Part shown: in pieces, positions 1-7,979 of the stretch
Layout: the number at the start of each line of letters is the position of its first letter
How positions within the stretch are numbered: the stretch's first letter is position 1
Assembly: GCA_031291685.1 (NCBI GenBank)
Contig: JARLIP010000151.1
Span: forward strand, 1 to 44,637
Direction: 5' to 3'
From: Caulobacteraceae bacterium
GTDB taxonomy: Bacteria; Pseudomonadota; Alphaproteobacteria; Caulobacterales; Caulobacteraceae
Length of the DNA stretch: 44,637 nt
Translations under genes and position numbers: made by a program
Notes under the pieces: model-generated
What the model was told of the DNA's origin: nothing
Databases searched by the model: none
What the model saw: only the letters and a program-made list of their open reading frames with translations

Positions 1-296
1 AGCAGCATCTTCAGCTGGCCATAGGTACAGTTCTGGGCCTCGTCGATGACCACGAAGGCATTGTTGAGGGTGCGCCCGCGCATATAGCCCACGGGGGCGA
101 TCTCGATGGCGCCCTCGGCCAGCAGGGCCTTGGCGCAAAAGAAGTCGAGTATGTAGGGTCCGAACGGGTGTTGCCGGCGGAAGGCGGGCTGGCCTGAGCC
201 CCTGACCCGCAATCTGGTCCACAGGGCCAGCTCCGGTGGCGTAAGCGCGCGGCGCAAGGCCTTGGCCTGATCGTGGGTGCGGGAGGCTGAACGCAT
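1..296 (-). CDS. DUF559 endonuclease N-terminus fused in frame to PhoH-family ATPase C-terminal half (partial)
   Basis: Partial ORF, ATG at 296, running off the window start; 98 residues are visible. Residues 1-56 match the start of DUF559 (Vsr-like, PD-(D/E)XK-fold) proteins: [13 protein letters not shown], then [16 protein letters not shown]. From about residue 57 it changes without a frameshift to a PhoH ATPase core: [18 protein letters not shown], then Walker B VVIDEAQN and QLKMLL. The DUF559 half stops before the usual E-V-D part of its active site. The PhoH half begins after where Walker A should be. Neither domain therefore looks complete in the visible part. The join falls near nucleotides 115-135, where both families could share a short Ala-Lys-Ala coding stretch. 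It may be a recombination product, a pseudogene or an assembly join near a contig end. Sure of the two domain identities, not of function. Confidence 0.75.
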   Translation of the reverse strand, partial: MRSASRTHDQAKALRRALTPPELALWTRLRVRGSGQPAFRRQHPFGPYILDFFCAKALLAEGAIEIAPVGYMRGRTLNNAFVVIDEAQNCTYGQLKML

Positions 297-360
297 GGGG
301 CAAGGCTAGGGGAGGCGACCGCTGACGTCATCCTTTTCCGGTCTGGGCGGCGGATCCTTT

Positions 361-505
361 CCTCCCCTGCATAGCGCAGCGACGCGGGGGAGGTGTCGCG
401 GGGCGAAGCTCCGTGTCGGAGGGGGCGAACCGACCGTCCGAGCGCCCCCTCAGTCGGGGTTTCACCCCGACAGCTCCCCCGTGTGGCTTCGCCAAACAGG
501 GGAGC
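361..505 (+). repeat. Composite palindromic repeat, copy A
   Basis: A 145-bp unit made of consecutive hairpins around a central AGGGGGCG / CGCCCCCT pair (420-427 and 443-450, 15-nt loop). The left arm is CCTCCCC (361-367) pairing with GGGGAGG (387-393), then a GCGGGGC-type hairpin. The right arm is TCGGGGT-ttc-ACCCCGA (454-470), then a 15-bp stem with two mismatches (473-487 with 491-505). It lies beyond the 3' end of astB and just upstream of the DUF559-PhoH ORF. Copies B-E are at 7822, 30233, 30352 and 44383. It resembles REP/BIME-type intergenic elements in style; the family name is unknown to me. Confidence 0.85.
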
Positions 506-541
506 ACTATCGGATGGGCTTCCACCTCGAACGCCCCACGC

Positions 542-1873
542 TCACCGCTGGAAATCGTAGATCGGGCCGACGTCCAGCAGGGTGGTGAGGGTGTCCAGGG
601 CCTCCAGGGCGGTGCGGTGCAGGATCGGGTCGGCCAGGCCCTCCAGGGCCAGGGTTTCCGGGTAATAGGCCTCGACCCAGGCCTCCAGGGCGGTGAGCCT
701 GGCCTCGTCCATCAGGAAGCGCGGATCGATGGCGGCGGCCTCATCCTGGGTCACGGCCACCCGCAGGCGCAGGCAGGCCGGCCCGCCGCCATTGCGCATG
801 CTCTCGCGCACCTCCACCACATGGGTCTCGGCGATGGGCCCGCCGCTGGCCAGGAGGCGGTCCAGATAGGCCCTGGTCGAGGCCGTCTCCTGGGTTTCCG
901 CCGGCAGGATCAGGGCCATCTCCCCAGCCCGGCCGGGCAGGGAGACCAGCTGGCTGTTGAACAGATAGGAGCCCACCGCGTCGGCCAGGGAAACCTCGCT
1001 CGCCGGCGCCTCAACGACCATCAAGCCCGGAAAGGCCGCGCGCAGGGCGGCATAGGCGCCGTCGCGATCCTCGAACGCCTGCTCGTGGGCGAACAGCACA
1101 TGTTCGTTGGTCACCGAGACCACGTCGTTGTGAAAGGCGCCGGCCTCGATGGCGGCGTTGGACTGTTGCAGGAACACCGTGCGCTCCGGGCTCAGCCGGT
1201 GCAGGCGGGCCACGGCCTCGCTGGCCCGGCGCCGCTGGCGGGCGGGGAAGCTGCCGCTGGGGTTCTCCCCATAGACGAACAGCTCAATCCCCGGCGCCCC
1301 GTGCTGGGCGCCCAGCCGGCCATGGTTGGCCGCGCCCTCGTCGCCCATGTGCACGCCGCCAGGCAGGGGCTCGTGCACCGCGAAATGGGCCGGATCGGAG
1401 AAGATGGTCGCAAGCTGGCGGGCGGTGAAATCCCCTTCCAGGGACCGGTGCAGGTTGCTGGCCAGGTTGGCGGCGGTGAAATGGACCCGGCCGTCGGCGG
1501 TGTCGGCGCTGGGAGAGACGGTGGCGGCGTTGGCCGCCCACATGGACGAGGCGGCGCTGACATTGGTCAAAAGCGCAGGATCGGCGGCGTAGGCCTCAGC
1601 GATCATGGCCTCGGGCGATCCACGAAAGCCCCAGGCGTGCAGGGTGGCCAGGTGCGGCCGCTCGTGCGGCAGGAAGATCCCCTGGGGCACGCCGAGGGAC
1701 AGCAACAGCCGCATCTTCCTCAGGCCTTGCAGGGCCGCGGCCTTGGGCCGGGCGGGGGCGCCGGCGTTGCGGGCCGAGGCCAGGTTGCCCAGGCTCAGGC
1801 CCGCATAGTTGTGGGTGGGACCGATCAGGCCGTCGAAATTGATCTCCATCGCGGTATTGGCGGCGGCGCTCAT
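542..1873 (-). CDS. astB: N-succinylarginine dihydrolase
   Basis: Second enzyme of the arginine succinyltransferase pathway: it hydrolyses N2-succinylarginine to N2-succinylornithine, CO2 and two ammonia, in the cytoplasm. The protein is 443 residues, against about 447 for E. coli AstB. It opens with the family signature EINFDGLIGPTHNYAGLS. The catalytic Cys lies in MRNGGGPACLRLRV (about C367) and the catalytic His in AGAFHNDVVSV. The chosen start ATG at 1873 overlaps the astD stop codon as ATGA, which suggests translational coupling; an internal ATG at 1849 (MEINFDG) is the alternative. It is the last gene of the operon M20-astA-astD-astB. The longer open frame running upstream of 1873 is only the shadow of astD. 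The identification is firm. Confidence 0.95.
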   Translation of the reverse strand: MSAAANTAMEINFDGLIGPTHNYAGLSLGNLASARNAGAPARPKAAALQGLRKMRLLLSLGVPQGIFLPHERPHLATLHAWGFRGSPEAMIAEAYAADPALLTNVSAASSMWAANAATVSPSADTADGRVHFTAANLASNLHRSLEGDFTARQLATIFSDPAHFAVHEPLPGGVHMGDEGAANHGRLGAQHGAPGIELFVYGENPSGSFPARQRRRASEAVARLHRLSPERTVFLQQSNAAIEAGAFHNDVVSVTNEHVLFAHEQAFEDRDGAYAALRAAFPGLMVVEAPASEVSLADAVGSYLFNSQLVSLPGRAGEMALILPAETQETASTRAYLDRLLASGGPIAETHVVEVRESMRNGGGPACLRLRVAVTQDEAAAIDPRFLMDEARLTALEAWVEAYYPETLALEGLADPILHRTALEALDTLTTLLDVGPIYDFQR

Positions 1874-3294
1874 GGCTTCAGTCCCTGGGTGATGGCGCCG
1901 GAGGTCATGCCGGCCTGCTCCAGGCCCGCCACGGGATAGGCGCAGTAGTCCGCCGCATAATAGGCGCTGGGGCGGTAATTGCCGCTTAAGCCTATCCCGC
2001 CGAAGGGCGCGCGGCTGGAGGCGCCTGTCAGGGGGCGGTTCCAATTGACGATCCCCGCCCGCGCCCCGGCCCAGAACCGGCGGTAGAGGGCCTCGTCGTC
2101 GCTGATCAGACCCGCCGCCAGGCCAAAGGCGGTGCGGTTGGCCTCGGCCATGGCGGCCTCGAACCCATCGACCCGGATCAGCTGGAGCAGGGGGCCGAAC
2201 AGCTCTTCGTCGGACCGCTCGGCCACGGCTGTGACATCGAACAGGGCCGGGGACAGGAATGGCCGGTCGGCCTGGGCGCGGGTCAGGGGCCGCAGGGGCT
2301 GGGCGCCGCCGGCGACCAGGGCCTTCGCCGCCTCGGTCAGGTGGTCGGCGGCCCGGTTGGAGATCACCGGGCCCATGAAGGGCTGGGGCTCGTCGAAGGC
2401 CGCCCCCACGATCAGCCGGTCGATCAGGGCCGTGGTGGCCTCGATGATCGCGGCCCCTTGCGCGCCCGCGGGCAGGATCAGCCGCCGCGCGCAGGTGCAG
2501 CGCTGGCCGGCGGACAGATAGGCCGACTGCACGATCAGCTCGGCGGCGGCGCCCGCGTCGGCGGCGTCCCACACGATCAGGGGATTGTTGCCGCCCATCT
2601 CCAGGGCCAGCATCTTGTCCGGCCGCCCGGCGAACTGCCGGTGCAGGGCCAGGCCCGTCACCGCGCTGCCGGTGAACAGCACCCCATCCAGGTCCTCGTG
2701 GGCCGTGAGGGCCCGCCCAGTTTCGGCCGCGCCCACCACCACCTGCAAGACGCCGTGCGGCAGGCCGGCCCTGGTCCAAAGGTCGGCCATGAACAGACCA
2801 ACGGCGGAGGTCAGTTCGCTGGGCTTGAACACCACGGCGTTGCCCGCCAGCAGGGCCGGAACGATGTGGCCATTGGGCAGATGGGCGGGGAAGTTGTAGG
2901 GGCCTAGCACTCCCAGCACCCCGTGGGGCCGGTGGCGCAGGGCCTGGACCATGCCGCCGCTGGGCTGGGCTGCGGCGCCCGCCCGTTCGGCCTGGGCGGC
3001 GATGGAGATCTCCACCTTGCCAGCCACGGAGGCGACCTCGGTGCGGGCCTCCCACAGGGGCTTGCCGGTCTCCTGCGCGATCAGCCGGGCCAGGGGCTCG
3101 GCCGCCTCGCGCACCTGGCCGGCGAAGGCCTCGGCGATGGCGATCCGCTCGGAAAGCTCGGTCAGGGCCCAGGCGCCGGCGGCCCGGCGGGCGGCGGCCA
3201 TGGCCGTGTTCACCGCGTCGGCGTCGGTGGCGGGGCCGTGCCAGACGGTTTCCCCTGTGGCGGGGTTGATGGAGATGATCTCAGAACGGGACAT
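1870..3294 (-). CDS. astD: N-succinylglutamate 5-semialdehyde dehydrogenase
   Basis: NAD-dependent aldehyde dehydrogenase of the AST pathway, oxidising succinylglutamate semialdehyde to N-succinylglutamate. It is 474 residues, slightly shorter than the usual 485-490. Visible motifs are the GPYNFPAHLPNGHIVPALLAG cofactor region, FTGS at about 207-210, the general-base Glu in LALEMGGNNP (E232), and the catalytic Cys in SAGQRCTCAR (C266). A second Cys two residues later is typical of AstD. The ATG at 3294 lies 14 bp inside the end of astA, and the stop overlaps the astB start, so the genes are tightly coupled. Activity with gamma-aminobutyraldehyde-like substrates would be an alternative if seen alone, but the neighbours make AstD secure. 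Confidence 0.95.
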   Translation of the reverse strand: MSRSEIISINPATGETVWHGPATDADAVNTAMAAARRAAGAWALTELSERIAIAEAFAGQVREAAEPLARLIAQETGKPLWEARTEVASVAGKVEISIAAQAERAGAAAQPSGGMVQALRHRPHGVLGVLGPYNFPAHLPNGHIVPALLAGNAVVFKPSELTSAVGLFMADLWTRAGLPHGVLQVVVGAAETGRALTAHEDLDGVLFTGSAVTGLALHRQFAGRPDKMLALEMGGNNPLIVWDAADAGAAAELIVQSAYLSAGQRCTCARRLILPAGAQGAAIIEATTALIDRLIVGAAFDEPQPFMGPVISNRAADHLTEAAKALVAGGAQPLRPLTRAQADRPFLSPALFDVTAVAERSDEELFGPLLQLIRVDGFEAAMAEANRTAFGLAAGLISDDEALYRRFWAGARAGIVNWNRPLTGASSRAPFGGIGLSGNYRPSAYYAADYCAYPVAGLEQAGMTSGAITQGLKP

Positions 3295-4315
3295 GACGGA
3301 TCAGGTCTCCTTGCTTCAGGTCCAGCGCCTCGGCCAGGGCCTTGGAGGGATGGGCGCCGCCCACCGGGTCCAGGCTCAGGCGGCCGATGGCGGCGCGGAA
3401 CCCGGCGCAGCGACCGGTGGCGATCAGGCTGGTCTGGCCCTCCGCCGGCTCGGCCTCGACAAAGCCGGCCACGGTGGCGATGCGGCTGTCCTTGACGGCC
3501 CTCAGGCTGTCGATCTCGGCGTGAACCGTGGGGCCGGCGTCGAAGATGTCCACATAGCCGTCGTCGCGAAAGCCTTCCTCCAGCAGGAGCCGATAGGCCG
3601 GCTCCCCCGCCGGATGGGTGCGCCCGACCACGACCTGGGCCTGCGGGGGCAAGAGCTGCATGTAGATCGGATATTTAGGCATCAGGTCGGCGATGAACTG
3701 GTTGCCGGTCAGACTGTTGAGCCGGTCGGCCTCGTCAAAGGGCATCTCGAAGAAATGATGGCCCACCGCGTCCCAGAAGGGCGAGCAGCCCTGCTCATCC
3801 TGATAGCCCCTCAGATCCGCCACCACTCGCTCGGCGAAGCGCTCGCGCATCTGGGCGATGAACAGGTAGCGGCTGCGGGCCAGAAGCCTTCCCGAGCCCC
3901 CCCGCCGCCAGGCCGGGTCCAGGAACAACCCGCCCACCTCGGAACAGCCGTCGAAATCATTGACCAGGGTCAGGACCTCGCTCTTGCGGGTCCGACCCAG
4001 GCCGACGCTGGTCTGGTTCAGGCGGATGCGGCGGTAGGAATAGAAGGGCCATTCCAGGCCGATCTCGGCGAACAGGGTGGCCGTGCCCACCACCCGGCCC
4101 TGATCCAGGGCCTCCAGGGCCAGGATGTAGCTGGCGCCGGCGCAGGCGTCTGGCTTGTCGGTGAAGCATTCGGCCGACCGCTCCAGCCGCTGGGCCAGGG
4201 CCGGGCGGTCCGGGGGCAGGTTGGTGAAGCCACCCCCGGTTTGCAGGGCCAGGGCGTGGAGGGCGTCCAGATCGTCCGGCCGGGCTGGGCGCACGATGAA
4301 GGCTGTGGGGCTCAT
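3281..4315 (-). CDS. astA: Arginine N-succinyltransferase
   Basis: Transfers succinate from succinyl-CoA to the alpha-amino group of arginine, the committed step of AST arginine catabolism. The protein is 344 residues, the same as E. coli AstA. It begins FIVRPARPDDLDALHALA and carries the AstA blocks GGFTNLPPD, YSYRRIRLNQTS, CSEVGGLFLDP and YPIYMQLLPPQAQ, ending in the conserved C-terminal stretch GDLIRHVPF. The ATG at 4315 overlaps the stop of the upstream M20 gene as ATGA, and the 3' end overlaps astD by 14 bp. Alphaproteobacteria carry a single astA-type subunit rather than the aruF/aruG pair of pseudomonads, which fits a single gene here. Firm assignment. Confidence 0.95.
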   Translation of the reverse strand: MSPTAFIVRPARPDDLDALHALALQTGGGFTNLPPDRPALAQRLERSAECFTDKPDACAGASYILALEALDQGRVVGTATLFAEIGLEWPFYSYRRIRLNQTSVGLGRTRKSEVLTLVNDFDGCSEVGGLFLDPAWRRGGSGRLLARSRYLFIAQMRERFAERVVADLRGYQDEQGCSPFWDAVGHHFFEMPFDEADRLNSLTGNQFIADLMPKYPIYMQLLPPQAQVVVGRTHPAGEPAYRLLLEEGFRDDGYVDIFDAGPTVHAEIDSLRAVKDSRIATVAGFVEAEPAEGQTSLIATGRCAGFRAAIGRLSLDPVGGAHPSKALAEALDLKQGDLIRHVPF

Positions 4316-5568
4316 GGGACGCTCCTTGCGCGGGGCGGGACGGGAATGGCGCCGGAGGCCAGGCGCATCAGCAGCAGGGCCGAAAGCTGGGCCCGCTCCA
4401 CCAGGCTGTCGGCGATCAGGAACTCCTCCCGGGAATGGATGGCGCCCCCGCGCACCCCCAGGGTGTCCACCACCGGTAGGCCGGTCTCGGCCAGGTTGTT
4501 GCCGTCGCAGCAGCCTCCCGTGGCCTTCCAGCCGATGGCTTGGCCCAGGTCCGCGCCGCAGGCCGCCACCGCCTCGAACAGGGCGCGGGTTGAGGCGTCG
4601 AAGGGCTTGGGCGGCCGGGTGAAGCGGCCGTGCAGGTCCAGGGTCAGGTCGTGCAGGGCGCCGGTCTGCTGGGCGATGCGTTGCAGTTCGCCCTCGACCC
4701 AATGGCGGTCGGCGTGGGTCGCAACCCTGGCCTCGAAGCGGCACAGCGCCAGGTCCGGCACCACATTGGTCGCGCCGCCCCCATCGATGCGGCCGATATT
4801 GATGGTCAGGCCCTCCCGCATCCCGCTCAAGGACGCGGCGCGCACGGCGAAGTCGGCGGCGGCGACGATGGCGTTGCGGCCGCTGGCGTGGTCCCGCCCG
4901 GCGTGGGCGCAAACGCCCCGGGCGACGAGCGTGTAGGCGGCGAGGCCCTTGCGGGCGCCGGCCAGGGTTCCGTCCGGGCCGGTCGCCGGCTCGAACACCA
5001 GCCCGACCTGGGCCTTGGCCGCGCTGTCCAGCAGCAGGGGCGCCGAGCCCAGCGATGAGACCTCCTCGTCGGAATTGATCACCACCTGATAGCCGAGCCG
5101 CTCGGCCCAGGGGCTACGCTCCAGGGCGCCCAGGGCGCCCAGCATGACCACAAGCCCACCCTTCATGTCCGCCACCCCGGGGCCGTTCAGCACCCCCAGC
5201 CTCGTCCAGCGCGGTTCTTGAAAGGCGTCGGTCTGGGGAAAGACCGTGTCCATATGCCCGGTCAGCAACACCTGCACCGGCGCCTTGGGGCGCACCGTCA
5301 GGCGAAGGTTACGGCCCCGGCGCAGGGGGCTGGGCCGGCCCTCGGCGTCGATGGTCTCCACGGGCGCCGGCTCCAGCCGCTCCAGCACGCCGCCCAGGGC
5401 GGTCAGGGCCGGGGTCAGGGCGTCCGCCATGGCCTCAAGACCCGCGAGGTTGGCCGAGCCGGAATTGATCCGCGACCAGGCGATCACGGCTTCGACCATC
5501 GCCTCGCCCTCAGCCGACAGCTTCGCCAGCGGCCCGGCCTCGGCCTGGATCACCCGGTCCTTGATCAT
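4312..5568 (-). CDS. M20-family metallopeptidase, carboxypeptidase G2-like; probable desuccinylase of the AST pathway
   Basis: A 418-residue zinc amidohydrolase of the M20 family. The metal ligands are visible: HMD (H105, D107), D134 in GPGVADMKGG, E168/E169 in NSDEEVSSLG, E193 in VFEPATG, and H378 in GAIHSREEF. The layout and motifs (NSDEE, GLAAYTLVARG dimer domain start) are closest to carboxypeptidase G2-like enzymes, which hydrolyse N-acyl-glutamates. It leads the operon with astA, astD and astB, while the canonical M14-type AstE is absent. The inference is that it releases succinate and glutamate from N-succinylglutamate. The ATG at 5568 (MIKDRV) was chosen because the in-frame extension to 5673 runs into the divergent promoter region. 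A generic aminoacyl-hydrolase role cannot be excluded. Confidence 0.8.
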   Translation of the reverse strand: MIKDRVIQAEAGPLAKLSAEGEAMVEAVIAWSRINSGSANLAGLEAMADALTPALTALGGVLERLEPAPVETIDAEGRPSPLRRGRNLRLTVRPKAPVQVLLTGHMDTVFPQTDAFQEPRWTRLGVLNGPGVADMKGGLVVMLGALGALERSPWAERLGYQVVINSDEEVSSLGSAPLLLDSAAKAQVGLVFEPATGPDGTLAGARKGLAAYTLVARGVCAHAGRDHASGRNAIVAAADFAVRAASLSGMREGLTINIGRIDGGGATNVVPDLALCRFEARVATHADRHWVEGELQRIAQQTGALHDLTLDLHGRFTRPPKPFDASTRALFEAVAACGADLGQAIGWKATGGCCDGNNLAETGLPVVDTLGVRGGAIHSREEFLIADSLVERAQLSALLLMRLASGAIPVPPRARSVP

Positions 5569-5694
5569 GCCGCAGATTCCATCGTCAGGATGGCGCGGGC
5601 GCGCGAGACTGGTGTCATCTGTTGGGCTCCCGCCGTTCGGTGCTACAACCTCCGCAGCCCCTTCATCGCCCAAGCATCCCCGAAAAACCCGAGC

Positions 5695-6222
5695 ATGTCC
5701 GATCGAAGATCCAAGCCCCTACGCAAGCTGGCGGCCCAAAAACGTCCCGCCGCCGCAGAATCTTTTGTCGATGACCGGGACGTGCGGATTCTGGAAATTC
5801 TCCAGGTGGAGGGCCGCATCTCCAACCAGAGCCTGGCGGACGCCGTGAACCTGAGCCCCAGCGCGGCCCTGCAGCGGGTGCGCCGGCTGGAAGGCCTGGG
5901 CCTGATCCGGGGTTATGGCGCCGACATCGACGTGGAGCGCCTGCGCCCGACCTTGTTCGTCTTCGCCGAGGTCACCCTGACCAGCCACTTCCCGGAGGAT
6001 TTCGCCCGGTTCGAGGCCAGGATCGAGGAGATCCCCGAAATCATCGCCGCTCACCAGATCAGCGGCCCCTACGACTATCTGATCCAGGTCACCGTCCAGG
6101 ACATCAACAGCTGGCGCCAGCTCGCCGACCATCTCCTGGGCGCCCAACTGGGCGTCGCCAAGATCACCACCAGCGTGAAGATGAAAACCGCCAAGGCGTT
6201 TCGAGGGTACCCGCTGAGATGA
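5695..6222 (+). CDS. Lrp/AsnC family transcriptional regulator, probable regulator of the ast operon
   Basis: A 175-residue regulator with an N-terminal helix-turn-helix (RISNQSLADAVNLSPSAALQRVRRLEGLGLI, roughly residues 40-70), then the RAM/AsnC effector domain (VFAEVTL, HQISGPYDYLIQVTV). It has a basic N-terminal tail of about 25 residues. It is transcribed divergently from the M20-astA-astD-astB operon with 126 bp between the start codons, the classic placement for a local amino-acid-responsive regulator. Binding of arginine or a pathway intermediate is inferred, not seen. The ATG at 5695 follows a CGAAAAACCCGAGC stretch. I saw no clear operator palindrome in the intergenic gap. Confidence 0.88.
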   Translation: MSDRRSKPLRKLAAQKRPAAAESFVDDRDVRILEILQVEGRISNQSLADAVNLSPSAALQRVRRLEGLGLIRGYGADIDVERLRPTLFVFAEVTLTSHFPEDFARFEARIEEIPEIIAAHQISGPYDYLIQVTVQDINSWRQLADHLLGAQLGVAKITTSVKMKTAKAFRGYPLR

Positions 6223-6284
6223 GAATATAACATTAAAAACAGATACTTATGATAAAATTCTAATTTGATAGATTAATAACTCCA
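6223..6284. other. AT-rich island between convergent genes
   Basis: Only 12 of 62 bases are G or C, in sequence that is otherwise strongly GC-rich. It separates the 3' end of the lrp-type gene from the 3' end of the dehydrogenase gene. It contains TAAT-ttgatag-ATTA near 6261 but no convincing GC stem followed by a T-run, so I do not call a rho-independent terminator. Confidence 0.7.
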
Positions 6285-7736
6285 TCATCGGTCGGCGATG
6301 ACGACGGCGGTCGCGTCTGTCAGCGTCGCCCTGAACCTCGGGGCTCGGGCGAGGCTGGCCGGAAACAGCCCGTCGATCCCCAGGAACCGATCCACGATCG
6401 TCCCCGCATCGCCCGGCAGGTCGCGAACGGCCTCGGCCAGTCGCTCAGCCACGGGATCGGCCAGGGGCTCGCCCCGGCGGACCTGACGCAGGACGAAAGC
6501 CATCCAGGCGGCGATCGGAACGCATAGCCGCGCGATCGGCCGCCCCGCCGCCAGGGCGTCCTCGATTGTCCCCAACAGCCGCACCGGCAGTTTTTGCGAG
6601 CCGTCGGCGGCGATCTGGATCAGGCGATGGCGGATGGCGGGATTGCGAAACCGGGTCAAGATCGCGTCGATATAGGCGAACAGATCAAGCTGTGGCGGAG
6701 GCGTCAGGCTGGGGGCGATGTCCTGGCGCATCAGATCCTCGACAAAGGCCGCCAGGTCCGGTGCGGCCATGGCCTCGGCCACCGTCTCCAGCCCGCGCAA
6801 CAGGCCCAGATAGGCCAGGGTCGAGTGGGCGGCGTTGAGCAGGCGCAGCTTGGCCTGTTCGAAGGGGCGCACATCGGCGGTCAGGATCGCGCCGGCCGAG
6901 GCCAGGTCCGGGGCGCCGGGCTTCAGCCCATCTTCGATCACCCACTGGCTGTAGGGCTCCCGCTGCACCGGCCAGGCGTCCTCCAAGCCCAGGCGAGCCC
7001 GCACCAGGATCCGCAGGGCCTCGTCCGTGGCCGGGGTGATGGCATCGACCATGGTGTTGGGAAAGGCCGCCATCTGGGCGATCCAGGCGGCCAGATCCGC
7101 GTCCCCCTGCGCCGTGGCCAGGGTGATCACCGCCGCCCCGAGCCTGCGGCCATTGTCGCTGATGTTGTCACAGCTCAGCACGCTCAGATCGCCCCCACCG
7201 CTCGCCCTGCGCCGCCGCAGACCCTCCGTCAGCCAGCCCACGGCGCTGGCGGGGACCTTCGGGCGGGTCAGGTCGTGGCGGATATCGGGATGGGTCAGGT
7301 TCAGGCGGCCGTCGGCGCCCAGGGCGTAGCCCTTTTCCGTCACCGTCAGGGTCACCAGCCGGGTCTGGGGTGAAGCCAGGCGCTCCAGAACCTGGGCGGG
7401 ACTGTCCGCCGCCGTCAGCACCTCGCGGATCGCGCCGATCACCCGCGGCCGGGGCTCGGCGTCCATCTCGACCAAGATGTAGAGGCCGTCCTGGGGCAAG
7501 AGCGCGTCGCGAACGGCGGGGCTCTTCAGCGACACCGCGCAGATCCCCCATCTGGGGTCTCGGGCCAGCAGGCGGTCGATATAGGCGCATTGGTGGGCGC
7601 GGTGAAAAGCGCCGGGGCCCAGGTGGACAACGCCGATGGTTACCGTATCCAGGTCATAGGCCGGGCGAGGAATATCGCCTGGAACCCGGCTCAGATTGGC
7701 CCGGCAAAGACGGGGCAGGGCGCTGGAAATGGCCAA
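6285..7736 (-). CDS. Mannitol dehydrogenase-family (polyol / fructuronate) oxidoreductase
   Basis: A 483-residue protein of the long-chain mannitol/fructuronate dehydrogenase family (MtlK/UxuB-like), NAD-dependent interconversion of a keto-sugar or keto-uronate and its alcohol. The N-terminal Rossmann motif is VTIGVVHLGPGAFHRAHQ (about 32-49). The family signature LSCDNISDNG is at about 187-196. The catalytic motif KLRLLNAAHS gives K296, N301 and H304, the expected Lys-Asn-His set. The substrate cannot be fixed: no kinase, transporter or isomerase adjoins it, only the lrp-type gene (convergent) and repeat B upstream. Mannitol, arabinitol or fructuronate are all possible. The gene stands alone. 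Confidence 0.88.
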   Translation of the reverse strand: MAISSALPRLCRANLSRVPGDIPRPAYDLDTVTIGVVHLGPGAFHRAHQCAYIDRLLARDPRWGICAVSLKSPAVRDALLPQDGLYILVEMDAEPRPRVIGAIREVLTAADSPAQVLERLASPQTRLVTLTVTEKGYALGADGRLNLTHPDIRHDLTRPKVPASAVGWLTEGLRRRRASGGGDLSVLSCDNISDNGRRLGAAVITLATAQGDADLAAWIAQMAAFPNTMVDAITPATDEALRILVRARLGLEDAWPVQREPYSQWVIEDGLKPGAPDLASAGAILTADVRPFEQAKLRLLNAAHSTLAYLGLLRGLETVAEAMAAPDLAAFVEDLMRQDIAPSLTPPPQLDLFAYIDAILTRFRNPAIRHRLIQIAADGSQKLPVRLLGTIEDALAAGRPIARLCVPIAAWMAFVLRQVRRGEPLADPVAERLAEAVRDLPGDAGTIVDRFLGIDGLFPASLARAPRFRATLTDATAVVIADR

Positions 7737-7821
7737 GGTCGCGCCTCGCAGATTGGAGGTCCAAGGCGTCTTTCGTGCGCGCCCGCGATGCGGAAGTCAA
7801 AACCCGCCGCAGTGCAAATCT

Positions 7822-7966
7822 GCTCCCCTGTTAGGCGCAGCCTCACGGGGGAGCTGGCGGGGCGCAGCCCCGTCTGAGGGGGCGCTCGGACCGTCGAAAC
7901 GCCCCCTCCGTCACGAGGCTTCGCCCCGCGACACCTCCCCCGCATCGCTTCGCGAAGCATGGGAGG
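7822..7966 (-). repeat. Composite palindromic repeat, copy B
   Basis: A full-length copy in the orientation opposite to copy A. Its left side, from GCTCCCC at 7822, matches the reverse complement of copy A's right arm. The centre is AGGGGGCG / CGCCCCCT. Its right side ends in CACCTCCCCCGC-type sequence closing on GGGAGG at 7966. It lies 14 bp downstream of the stop of the beta-propeller gene and 86 bp upstream of the dehydrogenase start. Confidence 0.85.
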
Positions 7967-7979
7967 AGGGCATAGGGCC

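Noticed and set aside
413-1939. Long plus-strand open frame of 508 codons opposite astB
   Set aside because: Gly/Gln/Arg-rich antisense shadow of astB caused by high GC; its first 45 codons are a translation of repeat copy A.
1874-3055. N-terminal extension fused to astB
   Set aside because: Out-of-frame reading of astD; AstB homology begins at 1873.
2951-4936. 661-codon plus-strand frame opposite astD, astA and the M20 gene
   Set aside because: Spans three well-supported genes on the other strand, has no domain and has shadow-type composition.
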